From Petrolisthes cinctipes (taxonomy: Eukaryota > Arthropoda > Malacostraca > Decapoda > Porcellanidae), in NCBI GenBank assembly GCA_033782935.1, contig JAWQEG010002462.1:35001-99000 (forward strand): a stretch of 64,000 bases of DNA, given 5' to 3'. The stretch's first letter is position 1; each line of letters starts with the position of its first letter. Shown here piece after piece: positions 12,185-22,381 of the stretch. The translations under genes were made by a program, and so were the position numbers. The notes under the pieces were generated by a model that did no database searches, had not been told where the DNA came from, and saw only the letters and a program-made list of their open reading frames with translations.

Positions 12185-12690
12185 CAGTTCACCCACCTAA
12201 CCACCCACCACCAACCCGTCCACCCACCTAACCACCCACCACCACCACCCAGTCCACCCACCTACCCACCACCCAGTCCTTGCCCACCCATCCAACACCA
12301 ACCCCACCTACCCACCACCACCAACCAGCCCACCCACCTAACCACCCACCAACCCGTCCGCCCACCCACCTAACCACCCACCAACCCGTCCACCCACCTA
12401 CCCACCACCACCACCACCCAGTCCACCCACCTACCCACCACCCAGTCCTTGCCCACCTACCCACCACCACAAACCAGCCCACCCACCTAACCACCCACCA
12501 ACCCATCCGCCCACCTACCCACCACCACCACCCAGTCCACCCACCTACCCACCACCCAGTCCATGCCCACCCACCCAACACCAACCCCACCTACCCACCA
12601 CCACCAACCAGCCCACCCACCTAACCACCCACCAACCCATCCGCCCACCCACCTAACCACCCACCAACCCGTCCGCCCACCTACCCACGA
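12185..12690. repeat. C-rich minisatellite (CCACCCACCTAACCACCCAC)
   Basis: About 500 bp of almost G-free CCACC/CCAACC units in higher-order blocks (CCCAGTCC and CCCGTCC variants). The complementary strand is rich in GGTGGG runs and could form G-quadruplexes. Open frames through it are compositional artefacts. Confidence 0.9.
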
Positions 12691-13147
12691 GCCTTGAAAT
12701 TAACGCTACCAATCCCTGAGGCAACAAACAACAACAACAACAACAAATAAACAAACACACTGATAAGATTTGGTTACATTTGTTGATCTGAAAATTGCTA
12801 ATATTTGATTACGCACATTAAATTGAGAGATACATATAACCATGTCCTGAATAAAAATAACAAATAACTGATATGAGAGGGTTATTTAGTTCATCAGTAT
12901 ACTGTATTTTATTTTTATATTATTTATTTATTTATGTTTTTCCTCTGATTTTATTTTATTTTATTTTATTATTTTCCCCTGATTTTTTCTTTTATTTTTT
13001 TATTATTTTTTCCCTGATTTTAATTTATCTTAAGTTTATTTTTATATATTATTTTTTGCCTAATTTTATTTTATTTATTTCCTCACTCAGCTTTGATGCA
13101 GGATTTAGAGATGAAGGAAATTTTGGATTATGAGAGGATATATTATA

Positions 13148-13188
<41 letters not shown>

Positions 13189-13404
13189 TACATTTATTTT
13201 ATACGATAAGATGTGATTCAGATAATTATTTCTCTCTCCCTCTCAACTTTGATGCAAGATTGAGTAATAAAGGATATATTATATACATATTTTTTACATA
13301 TATTCTATTCCACGATGTGTGATTGATTAATTTAAGGATGAAAAAGACCGACCTAGGCCTGAAAGACTTTGTAACACAAAGGAGAAGGTGATAGATAGAG
13401 AGAT
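12691..13404. other. AT-rich spacer with CAA, TTTTA and (TA)n tracts
   Basis: Contains (CAA)n near 12727, TTTTATTTTA-rich sequence 12900-13080, and (TA)n followed by poly(T) at 13150-13190. Two related segments near 13090-13140 and 13245-13275 share AACTTTGATGCA-type text, a small duplication. No gene recognised. Confidence 0.5.
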
Positions 13405-14222
13405 AAGACAGTAAACACCAAGGAAATAGAAGGAAAGGAGGCACAGTAAACACCAAGGAAATAGAAGGAAAGGAGGGACAGTAAACACAAAGGAAATAGA
13501 AGGAAAGGAGGGACAGTAAACACCAAGGAAAAAGAAGGAAAGGAGGGACATTAAACACCAAGGAAATAGAAGGAAAGGAGGGACAGTAAACACCAAGGAA
13601 ATAGAAGGAAAGGAGGGACAGTAAACACCAAGGAAATAGAAGGAGAGGAGGGAGAGTAAACACCAAGGAAATAGAAGGAAAGGAGGGACAGTAAACACCA
13701 AGAAAATAGAAGGAAAGGAGGGAGAGTAAACACCAAAGAAATAGAAGGAAAGGAGGGACAGTAAACACCAAGGAAATAGAAGGAAAGGAGGGAGAGTAAA
13801 TACCAAGGAAATAGAAGGAAAGGAGGGACAGTAAACACCAAGGAAATAGAAGGAAAGGAGGGACAGTAAACACCAAGGAAATATAAGGAAAGGAGGGACA
13901 GTAAACACCAAGGAAATAGAAGGAGAGGAGGGAGAGTAAACACCAAGGAAATAGAAGGAAAGGAGGGAGAGTAAACACCAAGGAAATAGAAGGAAAGGAG
14001 GGACAGTAAACACCAAGGAAATAGAAGGAGAGGAGGGAGAGTAAACACCAAGGAAATAGAAGGAAAGGAGGGACAGTAAACACCAAGGAAACAGAAGGAA
14101 AGGAGGGACAGTAAACACAAAGGAAATAGAAGGAAAGGAGGCACAGTAAACACCAAGGAAATAGAAGGAAAGGAGGGACAGTAAACACCAAGGAAATAGA
14201 AGGAAAGGAGGGACAGTATAAA
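13405..14222. repeat. 35-bp purine-rich minisatellite, about 23 copies
   Basis: Unit: AGTAAACACCAAGGAAATAG followed by AAGGAAAGGAGGGAC, exactly 35 bp between successive GTAAACACC words (for example 13411 and 13446). Variation is mostly GGGACA/GGGAGA and GAAAGG/GAGAGG. Because 35 is not divisible by 3 and the unit has no stop on the minus strand, all three minus frames stay open, giving long false ORFs. The units are immediate tandem copies without spacers, so this is not a CRISPR array. Confidence 0.95.
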
Positions 14223-14770
14223 CCAATGTAAGGAATAAGTAATGAAAGGGAGGGGAGAGGGGGAAGAAGGGAGAGGAAAGGAAGGGAGAGGATAGAACCA
14301 AGAGAAGGAAAGAAGGGAGGAGAGAACCATGAGGGGAGGGATGGGAGTGAACCAAGGAATGGAGGTAAGGGATGGGAGGGGAAGAATGGAAAGAGAAGGG
14401 AGGGGAGAGGAGGGAGAGAGGGAGGGAGGGGAGAGAACCACGAAAGGGAGGGGAGAGAACCATGAAAGGGAGGAGAGGGAAGGGAGAGAGGGAGGGGAGA
14501 GAACCATGAAAGGGAGAGGAGGGGAGAGGAAGAATGGGAAGAGATGGTAGGGGAGAAAGAGAAGGGAGGGGAGGGAAGGGAAAGAACCACGAAAGGGAGA
14601 GGAAGGGAGAGGGTAATATAAAGACTGTTGTGACTAGTCGATATTTCCTAATGCCTCACTCCTATTACCTAATTGGACCGTGATAGATAATATTCACACC
14701 ACACACTGAGGCAATGAAGACAGGGAGAGGGAGGGATGGGAGAGAGGGAGGGGAGGGAGAGAGAGAGAAG

Positions 14771-14841
<71 letters not shown>

Positions 14842-15346
14842 GAGGGAGAGAGATGGATGGATTGATGGATGGAAAGGAAAGTGGAAGGGGAGGAAAATGG
14901 ATGGAAGGGAGATGGAAGGGAGGGAAGGAGGGAGATGGAAGGGAGGGAAAGGAAAGTGGGAGGGGAGGAAGGGAGACAGGAAGAGAGATGGAGGGAGGGA
15001 GGGAAAGAGGGAAGGAGGGAGGGGAGGGGAAGAAGGGAGACAGGAAGAGATATGGAGGGAGGGAAGGAGGAGGAAAAGAGGGAGGGAGAGAGACAGGAAG
15101 AGAGATGGAAGGAGGGAGTGAGGGAAGGAGGAGGAAAAGAGGGAGGGAGAGAGGGAGGGAGGAAGGGAGACAGGAAGAGAGATGGAGGGAGGGAGGGGAG
15201 AGAGATGGGAGGGGAGGGGAGGAGAGGGACAGGGATGGGAGGGGAGGAGAGAGATGGGAGGGGAGGGGAGGAGAGGGATAGGGATGGGAGGGGGAGGAGA
15301 GGGAGGTAAGGAATGGGAGATGGAGAGATGGGAGGGGAGAGGTGTC
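14223..15346. repeat. Polypurine (GA/GGGA)n block
   Basis: More than 1.1 kb in which the plus strand is nearly all A and G: GGGAGGGGAGAGAACCA units (14300-14600), (GA)n at 14756-14836, and GGAGGGAGGGAAGGA and GAGATGGGAGGGGAGG units to 15346. A short mixed island (14610-14715) contains no recognised gene. Together with the 35-bp array it makes about 1.95 kb of purine-biased strand. Confidence 0.9.
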
Positions 15347-15425
15347 ACAATTAACACACACACACAAGTATATGTCTCATTAACACACACACACACACAC
15401 ACAAGTAAACAGTATATGTCGCATT

Positions 15426-15457
<32 letters not shown>

Positions 15458-15655
15458 AAGTATATATGTCACATTACCACAAAACACACACACACACACA
15501 CACACAGAAGTATATATGACACACACAAGTATATGACACACACACACACAAGTATACGACACACACACACACACAACTCTATATGTCACATTACCACAAC
15601 ACACACACACACACACACAAGTATATGACACACACACACACACACACACACAACT
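15347..15655. repeat. (CA)n with ACAAGTATATGTC punctuation
   Basis: CA arrays interrupted about nine times by AAGTATATGACA/AAGTATATGTC and two CACATTACCACAA words. No gene. Confidence 0.9.
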
Positions 15656-15656
15656 C

Positions 15657-16298
15657 TAGCCTAACCTAACTTAACCTAACATAAACTAACCCAACTAAGC
15701 CTAGCCTAACCTAACTTAACCTAACATAAACTAACCCAACTAAGCCTAGCCAAACCTAACTTAACCTAACCTAAACTAACCCAACTAAGCCTAGCCTAAC
15801 CTAACTTAACCTAACCTAACCTAACCCAACTAAGCCTAACCTAACCTAACTTAACCTAACCCAACTAAGCCTAACCTAATCCAACTTAACCTAACCTAAT
15901 TTAATCTAACCTAACCCAACCTAACCTAACCTAACCCAACTAAGCCTAACCTAACCTAACTTAACCTAACCTAACCTACCCTAAATTAACCCAACTAAGC
16001 CTAACCTAACCTAACCTAACCCAACTAAGCCTAACCTAATCCAACTTAACCTAACCTAACCTACCCTAAACTAACCCAACTAAGCCTAACCTAACCTAAC
16101 CCAACTAAGCCTAACCTAACCTAACCTAACCTAACCTAACCCAACTAAGCCTAACCTAACCTAACCTAACCTAACCCAACTAAGCCTAACCTAATTTAAT
16201 CTAACCTAATCCAACTTAACCTAACCCAACTAAGCCTAACCTAATCCAACTTAACCTAACCCAAACTAACCCAACTAAGCCTAACCTAACATAACCAA
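15657..16298. repeat. Interstitial telomere-like CCTAA (TTAGG) array
   Basis: 640 bp of CCTAACCTAACTTAACCTAA with regular CCCAACTAAGCC variants. CCTAA/TTAGG is the ancestral arthropod telomere unit. The array is degenerate and flanked by ordinary repeats, so it is interstitial and not a chromosome end. CCCAACTAAG recurs every 25-60 bp, indicating a secondary higher-order unit. Confidence 0.9.
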
Positions 16299-16465
16299 AT
16301 ACATTATAATATTTGTAATACATTAATATATTTTCAATACATTAATAGATTTTCAATAAATGTTTAAACTAAAACACACAATTACATGAAACTTTTATAT
16401 ATATATTTCTCTGTAAAAAATATACTGTAGACACAATCAGAAACATTAATTTTCATCCTATATTC

Positions 16466-16474
16466 ATCAGTGCA

Positions 16475-16521
<47 letters not shown>

Positions 16522-16528
16522 TAATAAC

Positions 16529-16575
<47 letters not shown>

Positions 16576-16579
16576 TAAA

Positions 16580-16619
<40 letters not shown>
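16466..16619. repeat. (TAA)n microsatellite
   Basis: About 150 bp of TAA with a few CAA changes. The preceding 16300-16465 is AT-rich with nothing recognised. Confidence 0.95.
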
Positions 16620-16639
16620 TACAATATTCTTAAAATTAT

Positions 16640-16851
16640 GACCTTAGTATAATTGTGAGAATAGAGAAGGAATATTTCTTAATTAAGTTATAAGGGATGG
16701 TGTTGGTAAATCTGGAGCAAATGATTCCTCCAAACTATTCCAACCAACAGAACACCATTTTAATTTTTGTGCATCTGGTCCTGTTTCCTGGCATACTTTG
16801 GAGTTATCAAGGCACTCCAATGTAACAAAAGTGAAATAATTACCCCCTTAA
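16640..16851. repeat. CCTCCAAA-family MITE copy
   Basis: Contains TGATTCCTCCAAACTATTCC, ACACCATTTTAATT, CCTGTTTCCTGGCATACTTTG and ends ATTACCCCCTTAA at about 16838-16850. The same ordered words occur at 63346-63504, where both TTAA-anchored ends are visible. Confidence 0.65.
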
Positions 16852-16867
16852 AATCTTTGTTGGTAAT

Positions 16868-17143
16868 AGAATAATAATAAAAATAATATTAATAACAACA
16901 ATAATAATGATAACAATAATATTAATATTAATATTAATAATGATAACAATAATATTAATATTAATATTAATAATAATAATGATAACAATAATATTAATAA
17001 TAACAACAATAATGATAATAATAATAATGATGATAATAATAATGATAATGATAATAATAATTATAATAATAATAATAATAATTATGATAATAATAATAAA
17101 AATTATAATGATAATAACAATAATAATAACAATAATAATAATG

Positions 17144-17195
<52 letters not shown>

Positions 17196-17222
17196 TAATA
17201 ATAATAATAATAATAATAAAAT
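16868..17222. repeat. (TAA/TGA/TAC)n microsatellite
   Basis: About 350 bp of AATAATAATGATAAC-type trinucleotides. Open frames of Ile/Met/Asn only are artefacts. Confidence 0.95.
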
Positions 17223-17273
17223 ACAACCATTGTATGTAATAGAATAACAATATTATTTACTGCTACAAACATG

Positions 17274-17412
17274 GGGTCATATTCAAGAACATCCATGGTG
17301 AATACATACGATGGTGTGGTACTGGTACGATGGCTCCGTTGTTTGTCCATGGAGCCATCGTACCGGTACCACACCATCGTATACACCACGAATGTTCTTG
17401 AATACAACCCAA
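17274..17412. repeat. Palindromic hairpin repeat, copy 1
   Basis: Two arms of about 58 bp run in opposite directions around a loop of roughly 13 nt near 17340-17352. The left arm includes ATTCAAGAACATCC and TACGATGGTGTGGTACTGGT; the right arm returns as ACCGGTACCACACCATCGTA and GAATGTTCTTGAAT. A related hairpin lies at 61801-61932, so it is a dispersed family: a foldback MITE, or less likely a hairpin RNA precursor. No target duplication is certain. Confidence 0.85.
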
Positions 17413-17454
17413 CAACAACTCAATATGAGAGGATAGTATGCTTTTGTTACATTA

Positions 17455-17636
17455 TATATATACATACATGGAGAGATATATATACATACATACATATATA
17501 CATACATACATACATACATATATATATTGATACAACCATTTATACATACATACATACATATATAGATAGATAAATATATACATACATACAGATGCATACA
17601 TAGAGAGATTATACATACATACATACATACATAAAC
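17455..17636. repeat. (ACAT)n / TATA microsatellite
   Basis: CATACATACATA runs broken by GAGAGATATA and GATAGATA. Confidence 0.9.
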
Positions 17637-17783
17637 CTTGATTCCTCCAAAGTATGTCAGGAAACAGGGCTACAATAATAAAAATAATAACAATAAAAAA
17701 AATAATAACAAACCTAATAATAATAATAATAATAATAATGTTGTATTGCAGTTACATAGTCTTTCATTGCAAAATAACAAACC

Positions 17784-17836
<53 letters not shown>

Positions 17837-18054
17837 TTCTATTGCAGTTACATAGTCTTACATTGCAAAATAACAAACCTAATAATAATAATAATAATAA
17901 TAATAATGTTGTATTGTAGTTACAGTCTTACATTACAAAATAACAAACATAATAATAATAATAATAATAATAATGTTGTATTGTAGTTACAGTCTTACAT
18001 TACAAAACAACAAACATAATAATAATGTTGTTTTACAGTTACATAACTCGACTT
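17637..18054. repeat. Compound repeat: 45-bp core plus (TAA)n, four to five units
   Basis: Opens with a half copy of the CCTCCAAA-family repeat (17637-17675). Then come units of TAA array, TGTTGTATTGCAGTTACATA, GTCTTACATTGCAAAA and TAACAAACC. This is the reverse complement of the unit at 10857-11079. Confidence 0.85.
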
Positions 18055-18055
18055 C

Positions 18056-18522
18056 TATTCAAGATCTTATGGTGGTAACAAAAAATAATACTGATGGTTT
18101 TATTTTCTTATTTTAGTGATAAAAAAAAAAAAAAAAATACTTTCTAATTTTAATACAGTAGTAATATGAAGTCACTAACTAACCCCAATAATTATTCAAA
18201 ATATAAACTTTGGCAACTCAGGGCCTCGCAAATACTGACAGCTTACAGTCCCAAGGTTGAGGTATAAAAGATTTAATAATACAGTATAATAATTGTATTG
18301 ATATTTGTCAAACGACTAAGGAAAACTAAAATAATTCGTGTTCATTGTGGGGTACTTTGGGCTTCTACATAAAGTATTAAATTATGTATGAAGAATATTG
18401 ATATGTATAAACTTAAAGAGTAATGTTATGAAAACAAAAAGAAAAATGTTATAAGATTGTTGGTGTATTTCACAGTATTATTTTTTCGTGTTTTGTTTTC
18501 TGTTAATATGTTGGAGGCAGTG
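18056..18522. other. Gene-free AT-rich spacer
   Basis: Mixed AT-rich sequence with a poly(A) at 18121; no gene, RNA or element recognised. Confidence 0.5.
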
Positions 18523-19122
18523 ATTCATTGCCAAGTTAACCTGAGGGTGTTTGAGGTGGGGGACAGGAGAAGTAAGCCTACAGTCACAGAAGGAGGAGTG
18601 AGCCCCACTTTGTCTGTGCCAGAGTTGAGAGTTGTGTGGTGACCAGAGACCCTGGACATATTGAGGCGTCTATTTGCATAACGGGATAAACACCACCTCT
18701 GGTGAAATTGAGTTAGCACTGTCTTCCCCCCTAGTAAACATCTACAATTTACTTGGTGAAGTCCATATCCACTTTTGGAGTTTCTAATAAGGCTTAAAAT
18801 GAAGTATAAATAGAGAGACTAACCTTTTGTGCACAGATGTTAAACTTTAAACCCATTTTTCTTAAAACTTGAGTTGTGTCGCTTATCTCGTTATGCAAAT
18901 AGATGCTTCATATTTTGTGTGTTAGCCAGAGATCCTGGAAGTGTTACAGTACGGAGTGTGTCAAAACCCACTTGTAAATAGTGTAAATATATGTACATTT
19001 TGGGTTCACCGTGTTTATCGTATCCTTTGTACTATCCATCCCCTGACAGTTGGGAGAAATAAAAAAAAAAATAAAAATAAAAAAAAAAAAAAAAAGCCGA
19101 CCATAATAGGTTCTCTCCTTAA
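18523..19122 (+). repeat. 0.6-kb duplicated segment, copy 1
   Basis: Near identical to 21573-22153, from CATTGCCAAGTTAACCTGAG to GGTTCTCTCCTTAA. Inside, an inverted pair of about 25 bp (about 18668-18693 and 18878-18904) carries ATTTGCATAACG / CGTTATGCAAAT. An A-rich tract near 19060-19096 looks like a poly(A) tail. It may be a dispersed non-autonomous element rather than a local duplication. No coding sequence recognised. Confidence 0.8.
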
Positions 19123-19438
19123 GGGGGTAATACACACCTCTGACAATATTATGAATTAAAGGGGGTGCAGGAGTAGGGGGACAGGCTTGGGGGTGGGGGG
19201 GTACTGGGGGGGTGGTGCGGGAATAGGGGGACTGGGGGGGTGGTGCGGGAATAGGGGGCTTGGGGGGGGAGGGAGTTAGGGGTTTTTGGGGGGTACGGGA
19301 ATAAGGGGACAGGCTTGGGGGGTGCGTGAATAGGGGACAGGCTTTATACCCACCCCAAGCCTGCCTGTCCCCCTATTCCCGCACCCCCCAGTCCCCCCAC
19401 CCCCCAAAGCTTGTCCCCTACTCCGGCACCCCCTTAAA
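19123..19438. repeat. G-rich foldback bounded by TTAA
   Basis: TTAA then AGGGGGTGCAGGAGTAGGGG near 19156-19180 is mirrored by CCCCTACTCCGGCACCCCCT then TTAA near 19415-19437. The middle is long G runs followed by long C runs (about 19190-19345 against 19345-19410), so the whole segment can fold. TTAA flanks resemble piggyBac-type target sites. 19123-19155 begins GGGGGTAATACAC, like the MITE ends at 60331 and 63346. Confidence 0.7.
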
Positions 19439-19576
19439 GATAAAACCTGTCATGGACATTTGCCTCCGACTGTACATAAATGCTCTCCATAACAGTAATG
19501 CCTTTTATTACACTGTTATTGTTGTTGTTATGTATTAGTAATGTACTGTTTGTAATGAAACCCTATTTTTAAAGCG

Positions 19577-19577
<1 letters not shown>

Positions 19578-19623
<46 letters not shown>

Positions 19624-20050
19624 GAGAGGTATTTGAAGATAAGATGAGAGAGAGAGAGAGAAAGAGAGAGGTAGGAGAGGCATTTGAAGATAGGATGACG
19701 AGAGAGAGAGAGAGAGATAGAGAGAGAGAGAGGTAGGAGAGGCATTTGAAGATAGGATGACGAGAGAGAGAGAGAGAGAGAGGTAGGAGAGGTATTTGAA
19801 GATAGGATAAAGAACAAACTGGTATTGAAGTCTCCCTTACCTTGAAATTAAATCGAATTATCCATACGGGAGTTCCAACATTTTTTTTTTTTTTTTGCCG
19901 ACTTTAGACGAAATTGATTTGTATGATGGCAGTGAATGCATACAACACAAGGAGAGAGAGAGAGAGAGACAGAGAGAGAGAGACAGAGACAGAGAGAGAG
20001 ACAGAGACAGAGAGAGAGAGAGACAGAGAGAGAGACAGAGACAGAGAGGA
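19578..20050. repeat. (GA)n and 60-bp tandem repeats
   Basis: GA arrays alternate with GGTAGGAGAGG and ATTTGAAGATAGGATGA four times (19578-19810). After a short unique stretch with a poly(T) comes (GA/CAGA)n at 19948-20048. Confidence 0.85.
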
Positions 20051-20148
20051 TTTTATAATACTATAATGTTGGTTCATTGGTGAGTTGGTATCATCACTGT
20101 GGTTAAGTAGTTGCTATTGTTGTTGTAGCTGTTGTTGTTGTTATTATT

Positions 20149-20179
<31 letters not shown>

Positions 20180-20259
20180 GTGCGTACATCAAGCACTTCC
20201 TGTATACCTTTACGGAAGCACAGGAAGTTGTAGTCTATCAGGCCTGTGGAACGGGGAGA
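20051..20259. other. Spacer with (TTG)n
   Basis: Short unique sequence with a TTG/TTA array at about 20115-20179. No gene recognised. Confidence 0.6.
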
Positions 20260-20298
20260 AGTTAATATTGGACCACCAAATTGAAGTAAGAAATATTG

Positions 20299-20333
<35 letters not shown>

Positions 20334-20720
20334 TGAAACGTTAAATTTTGAGAACTGAAATTGAAGTACGGTATATTTAAAAATAAATTAATAAAAATGG
20401 TGAGAAGTTAAAATTTGACGACCGAAATTGAAGTACGGTATATTAAAAAATAAATTAATAAAAATGGTGAGAAGTTAAATATTTGACAACTGAAATTGAA
20501 GTATGGTATATTAAAAGATAAATAAATGAATAAAGATGGGGAGAAGTTAAAATTTGACGACCGAAATTGAAGTACGAAAAAAAAAAAAAAAAATAGATGA
20601 AGTTAAAATTTTTCTATGGAATAAATAAAAAAAAAATAGATAAATAAATAAATTAAGATGGAAAGAAGTTAAAATTGGACAACCGAAATTGAAGTACAGA
20701 ATAGAATTAAAGAAAAAAAA

Positions 20721-20757
<37 letters not shown>

Positions 20758-20880
20758 AATTGTGAGAAGTTATATATTTGACAACTGAAATTGAAGTATG
20801 GTATATTAAAAAAATAAATAAATTAATATAGATGGATAGAAGTTAAAATTTGACAACCAAAATTGAAGTAAGGAATAATA
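20260..20880. repeat. Tandem repeat of about 75-85 bp, seven to eight units
   Basis: Each unit has GAGAAGTTAAAATTTGACGA, CCGAAATTGAAGTACGGTAT and an A-rich ATAAATTAATAAA spacer of varying length; poly(A) expansion at 20300-20330 and TAA expansion at 20722-20750 are unit-specific. Confidence 0.9.
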
Positions 20881-21182
20881 ATAATAATAAAAAAAATACT
20901 GTAGATAAATTATTAAATAGTTTCATAGTGGAGTCATCAAATTCATCCAATAATTCACTCAGGAGTCATTTACACAGTTCAGTTTCTTTCGTTAGAGTGC
21001 TTACAAACCCAAACAAACCACAGTGGAATGGGCACTGTAAATAATATGGAAGGAAGGTTTGATACTCACCCTGCTTGTCAAAATTATCTTCCTTCAGTAT
21101 ACATACGAGGGCGAGGAACCGACTCACTTCCCTAAGGTAGAGAACAGTAGCATTGTTTAATTTGATGATACTGGAACTCCCC
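20881..21182. other. Gene-free spacer
   Basis: Unique-looking sequence of moderate GC; no open frame longer than chance and no recognisable motif. Confidence 0.45.
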
Positions 21183-21572
21183 TTGTCAAATGGGACCTGT
21201 ATACCATCGCCCTTCCTGTCATAAATACACACATATATCAGTGTAATAAAATGATGGGTTGTATGTAAGAATGTAATTGTCAAATGGGACCTGTATGCCA
21301 TCGCCCTTCCTGTCATAAATACACACATATATCAGTGTAATAAAATGATGGGTTGTATGTAAGAATGTATAGTAATTGGTGTTGAGTATGGTGTAATAAA
21401 ATGATGGGTTGTATGTAAGAATGTATAGTAATTGGTGTTGAGTATGGTGTAATAAAATGATGGGTTGTATGTAAGAATGTATAGTAATTGGTGTTGAGTA
21501 TGGTGTAATAAAATGATGGGTTGTATGTAAGAATGTATAGTAATTGGTGTTGAGTATGGTGTAATAAAATGA
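21183..21572. repeat. 93-bp and 56-bp tandem repeats
   Basis: First a two-copy unit with TGTCAAATGGGACCTGTATR and CATCGCCCTTCCTGTCATAA (21183 and 21276). Then five units of a 56-bp repeat starting GTGTAATAAAATGATGGGTT and ending GGTGTTGAGTATG. The array ends directly at the duplicated segment at 21573. Confidence 0.9.
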
Positions 21573-22153
21573 TCCATTGCCAAGTTAACCTGAGGGTGTT
21601 TGAGGTGGGAGACGGGAGAAGTAAGCCTGCAGTCACAGAAGGAGGAGTGAGCCCCACTTTGTCTGTGCCAGAATTGAGAGTTGTGTGGTGACCAGAGACC
21701 CTGGACATATTGAGGCGTCTATTTGCATAACGGGATAAACACCACCTCTGGTGAAATTGAGTTAGCACTGTCTTCCCCCCTAGTAAACATCTACAATTTA
21801 CTTGGTGAAGTCCATATCCCCTTTTGGAGTTTCTAATAAGGCTTAAAATGAAGTATAAATAGAGAGACTATAACCTTTTGTGCACAGATGTTAAACTTTA
21901 AACCCATTTTTCTTAAAACTTGAGTTGTGTCGCTTATCTCGTTATGCAAATAGATGCTTCATATTTTGTGTGTTAGCCAGAGATCCTGGAAGTGTTACAG
22001 TATGGAGTGTGTCAAAACCCACTTGTAAATAGTGTAAATATATGTACATTTTGGGTTCACCGTGTTTATCGTATCCTTTGTACTATCGATCCCCTGACAG
22101 TTGGGAGGAAAAAAAACAACAAAAAAGACGACCATAATAGGTTCTCTCCTTAA
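21573..22153 (+). repeat. 0.6-kb duplicated segment, copy 2
   Basis: Second copy of 18523-19122, differing at scattered positions and in the A-rich tract (about 22106-22126). It ends in the TTAA that is the left target site of the piggyBac element. Confidence 0.85.
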
Positions 22154-22381
22154 CCCATTCAGTGGTGTCGACTCAGGGGGTGAGTCGACACTGTGCGTAC
22201 GTGTGGTGTTTGCGACTCATATACTAAGCCCACGTCGTTCTTTACTTCCCATTTCATAACATACGCACAAATCTAATCTACAATCTGCCAAGTATTTGTT
22301 TATTCACTGGTTGTATTTTTACAATTAGTTTCGCATGTTTATAATAGCAGGGTGTAATGATTTTCAAGAGTATGAAAGTAT

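Noticed and set aside
13405..14222. CRISPR-like regular 35-bp repeats
   Set aside because: Units are directly adjacent with no unique spacers, and the context is a eukaryotic genome; it is a minisatellite.
13226..14590. Long minus-strand open frames (up to about 450 residues) rich in Leu/Pro/Phe/Ser
   Set aside because: They arise from a stop-free 35-bp repeat whose period opens every frame; no start context, domain or unique sequence supports a gene.
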